From assembly GCA_900771345.1 (NCBI GenBank), contig CAAGNQ010000020.1:38477-102476 (forward strand): a stretch of 64,000 bases of DNA, given 5' to 3'. Position 1 is the stretch's first letter; each line of letters begins with the position of its first letter. This document shows, piece by piece, positions 61,964-64,000 of the stretch. Under the pieces are notes generated by a model. It worked only from the letters and a program-made list of their open reading frames with translations, was not told where the DNA came from and did not search any database. A program made the position numbers and the translations under genes. Origin of the DNA: Clostridia bacterium. Its GTDB lineage: Bacteria > Bacillota > Clostridia > Christensenellales > Borkfalkiaceae.

Positions 61964-64000
61964 TTATACCTCTTCTTTTTGTATAAACGTTAATAATTTT
62001 ATTAAAAGTTCCTTACATTCTTCTTCATTATTGCTAAAATCAGCAAGTTCAGAATGTCCTCTTCTACTTACAACTTGGTCAGTCACTTCTAACAAACCGT
62101 CAAAATCTTTAATTTTCTTAAATAACGCAGGGTCCTTATCTTGTATAAATAATATTGTTAAGTACATAGCCCCTGTTAAGGTTATCTTTTCATCATTATT
62201 GAAATCAATAAATAATTTATTTTTATTAATCACACTCTTAATAGAATATTTAACACCATTATAAGTCAATATTCTGTTAAGATATGATTTCATTAATTCT
62301 TTATCGTCCGGTACGTTTTTCAATAATTCCGACCTTGTTTCATCATCAAACAACCTGTCTAAATATGTAAAATATAATGAATGCAAGAAATTGCTACAAT
62401 CTCCGTAAAAAGATGATGATTGCTTCTCATAGAAAGATTCACACATCGTCTTCGCTTTATCATACAATTCACTATTATTTGATGATACATTTTTAAGTTG
62501 TTCGTTTACTAAAATTTGAACTTGTGGAGAAACTTCATGCTTGATAAAATCATAACTTTCAATTTCTGGACACAAATCATTAAGGTTTAACATTATCGTC
62601 ATAACACGATGACAATACAAATATATATCATCACACTCACTTGTTGACAACAACTTGATTTGAGAACTACCGTGTTTTGCTGTATTTCTCATAGCCAATG
62701 TTTTCTGAAGTGCTTGTATAAGATTTGGCATTTTATATCCAAGCGTACATATTGCTAATTGAGAATCCTTATAGTTTAATCCCAATATAACATTTGCCAT
62801 AAACCATAGATTCGTTTTTTGAGGTATTTTATCAAATCGTCTCTCAAATATCTTATTTAACTCTCCCGTATTAACCCCATTCAAAAAGGCATCAATACTT
62901 GAATCATCTCTATTAAATCCAATTGCACCCAAATATGCTTTTAATAATTCTTTAGGAGCGTTGTTTCTACTAAACCTACCTATGGATTTTTGTAATTCAA
63001 ACATTTTTTCGTCATCATATATTGACTGAAAAGAAACAGAAAAAACTTCTTCCATCAAACTATATGAATCATTTTGAAATCTTGCCAACTCTGCTTGACA
63101 ATTTGCAATTACTCCATTTTGCGAAACTGCGTCTTTTAATTCCTTATAAGAGCGCTCTAAAGAGATTAATTTCTTAAAGATACTATCATAGTATGTAAGA
63201 GATTTTCCATACTTCTTAAAAAGAAAGTCCACGATTGGATTATTAATTTCTTTTACACTCAGTTCATCTGTTGTTAAAATTAATCTTTCTTTTATATTTT
63301 GCAAATCGTTACATATTGGTTGATTATCTTCAGAATAATTGTTTAACAACTCTTTGATACTGTACCACAAAGTCTTTGCTTGTCCTTCATAAATAGGATT
63401 TGCAACAGTAAAGTCAGTACAATCACGAGCGTCCAAATAGCATGTACAAACCATTTGTAATGCCCTTGACTCATTTAAATACTCGGCATTTGAATAATAG
63501 CTACTACTAATGACTTGATGCCTTTTTTGAGATTGAAATATTCGAAGTATTTCTTCTTGTTTAGGAACCATGCCAACATCTACAGTCTCATCTGGATTTT
63601 GTAAGATTCTTACAAAATATTCAAAACTGTCTGATATAGAGGATTTAAATTTGAAACTATACCTTTGCCTATCTGTAATATATAAGTCAGTATTTTCCTT
63701 ATATTCATCCTCGTCCATATACCAATCAAAATATTTATGGTTATAACAATCATAAAAGACATACGCTGTTTTGTTTTTTTGAGATAACGGCTTACTCTCA
63801 AGCGTTCCCCCATCACCATAATATGCAAGCACGTCATTTACTAAATGTTCATCCATGCATAATGTCTTTGCGATGCGTTCTTTATTGTAGCCAAGTTTTT
63901 TCAGTTTGACAATGGTTGTTTCTATAATGTTTTCAGGGTTGTTATGCTCTATATAACTTACCCTAAATGCTATTACAGGAATAGAAATATAAACGGGCTG
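61964..64000 (-). CDS. Large HTH/HEPN-like protein, 5' end outside window; first seen gene of the candidate system
   Basis: The frame is open from the stop at 61964 to the window edge (at least 678 residues), so the ATG at 63856 is not the real start. The first visible residues read PVYISIPVIAFRVSYIE, then a helix-turn-helix-like segment (IVKLKKLGYNKERIAKTL) and DEHLVNDVLAYYGD. Near base 62689-62672 lies MRNTAKHGSS, an R-x4-H motif followed by helices STSECDDIYLYCHRVMTIML; that is the typical context of HEPN ribonuclease domains (RN..xHG). The rest is helical without motifs I can name. It may sense or degrade RNA in the system. No database check was possible. Confidence 0.65.
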   Translation of the reverse strand, partial: QPVYISIPVIAFRVSYIEHNNPENIIETTIVKLKKLGYNKERIAKTLCMDEHLVNDVLAYYGDGGTLESKPLSQKNKTAYVFYDCYNHKYFDWYMDEDEYKENTDLYITDRQRYSFKFKSSISDSFEYFVRILQNPDETVDVGMVPKQEEILRIFQSQKRHQVISSSYYSNAEYLNESRALQMVCTCYLDARDCTDFTVANPIYEGQAKTLWYSIKELLNNYSEDNQPICNDLQNIKERLILTTDELSVKEINNPIVDFLFKKYGKSLTYYDSIFKKLISLERSYKELKDAVSQNGVIANCQAELARFQNDSYSLMEEVFSVSFQSIYDDEKMFELQKSIGRFSRNNAPKELLKAYLGAIGFNRDDSSIDAFLNGVNTGELNKIFERRFDKIPQKTNLWFMANVILGLNYKDSQLAICTLGYKMPNLIQALQKTLAMRNTAKHGSSQIKLLSTSECDDIYLYCHRVMTIMLNLNDLCPEIESYDFIKHEVSPQVQILVNEQLKNVSSNNSELYDKAKTMCESFYEKQSSSFYGDCSNFLHSLYFTYLDRLFDDETRSELLKNVPDDKELMKSYLNRILTYNGVKYSIKSVINKNKLFIDFNNDEKITLTGAMYLTILFIQDKDPALFKKIKDFDGLLEVTDQVVSRRGHSELADFSNNEEECKELLIKLLTFIQKEEV

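Noticed and set aside
1..64000. CRISPR arrays, rRNA genes, complete tRNA genes, insertion-sequence transposases
   Set aside because: None seen on reading the intergenic regions; the only tRNA material is the 44-base half at 54702-54745.

Overview
The window looks like a stretch of chromosome from a low-GC Gram-positive bacterium, probably a clostridial member of the Bacillota and possibly an uncultured gut lineage. The reasons are the infC-rpmI-rplT, ruvC-ruvA-ruvB-queA-tgt-yajC and dnaG-sigA-trmK-nif3 gene orders, strong SD sequences, consensus sigma-A promoters, a SpoVT/AbrB regulator, TtcA, RNase Y, and the AT-rich intergenic DNA. The standard genetic code fits every gene.

Layout: 1-4.4 kb (+ strand) holds the 3' end of guaA, then a sugar symporter of the GPH family and a GH2 glycosidase, which together form a glycoside-use unit. 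From 4.4 to 28.7 kb nearly everything is on the - strand: cardiolipin synthase, RNase Y, the ftsK-rimO-pgsA-cinA-recA operon, the dgt-dnaG-sigA-trmK-nif3-zinc-ribbon operon, uvrB-uvrA behind a small winged-helix/membrane protein, and an AbrB-ABC transporter operon with a palindromic operator. At 28.9 kb a collagen-like surface or spore protein is read on +. From 29.7 to 33.5 kb come a glycerol-1-phosphate dehydrogenase, a lipoprotein with a decayed metallo-hydrolase fold, a patatin-like phospholipase and a small membrane exporter. TtcA follows on +. From 34.3 to 41.4 kb lie two Wzz-like proteins, an ABC exporter, a CapD/PglF-type sugar-nucleotide enzyme and dxs. An M29 aminopeptidase and a ferritin-like diiron candidate are read on +. 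From 44.2 to 54.6 kb the - strand carries a TIGR04086 membrane protein, an unusual long YajC, tgt, queA, ruvB, ruvA, ruvC, an HtrA-like lipoprotein, YebC, a SpoU methyltransferase, rplT, rpmI and infC.

At 54.70 kb there is a 44-nt 3' half of a tRNA-Arg(CCU) gene, from anticodon loop to CCA, still followed by its terminator. That is the classic scar left at one end of an element integrated by a tyrosine recombinase. Beyond it, from about 54.75 kb to the window edge, the DNA is more AT-rich and carries only a compact four-gene - strand operon. Its members are: a large protein with an N-terminal HTH and a HEPN-like R-x4-H motif (open at the window edge); a long coiled coil fused to an McrB-type AAA+ ATPase; a DUF2357-like protein with a zinc-knuckle-like cluster and an RNA polymerase alpha-CTD-like tail; and a 967-residue protein with a degenerate Hsp70/actin-like core. 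I read this as a probable genome-defence system related to McrBC/CoCoNuT-type machines but with components I do not recognise as a named system. It is the most interesting object here.

Other notable points are: a structured, higher-GC insert between queA and tgt flanked by imperfect 27-nt direct repeats that both encode a QueA-like C-terminus; mutually exclusive hairpins upstream of the HtrA-like gene; an AUU start codon and attenuated leader for infC; YajC with an exported N-terminal domain; and a ribosome binding site buried in a terminator hairpin. Promoter and hairpin calls are by eye; no folding or database search was run.
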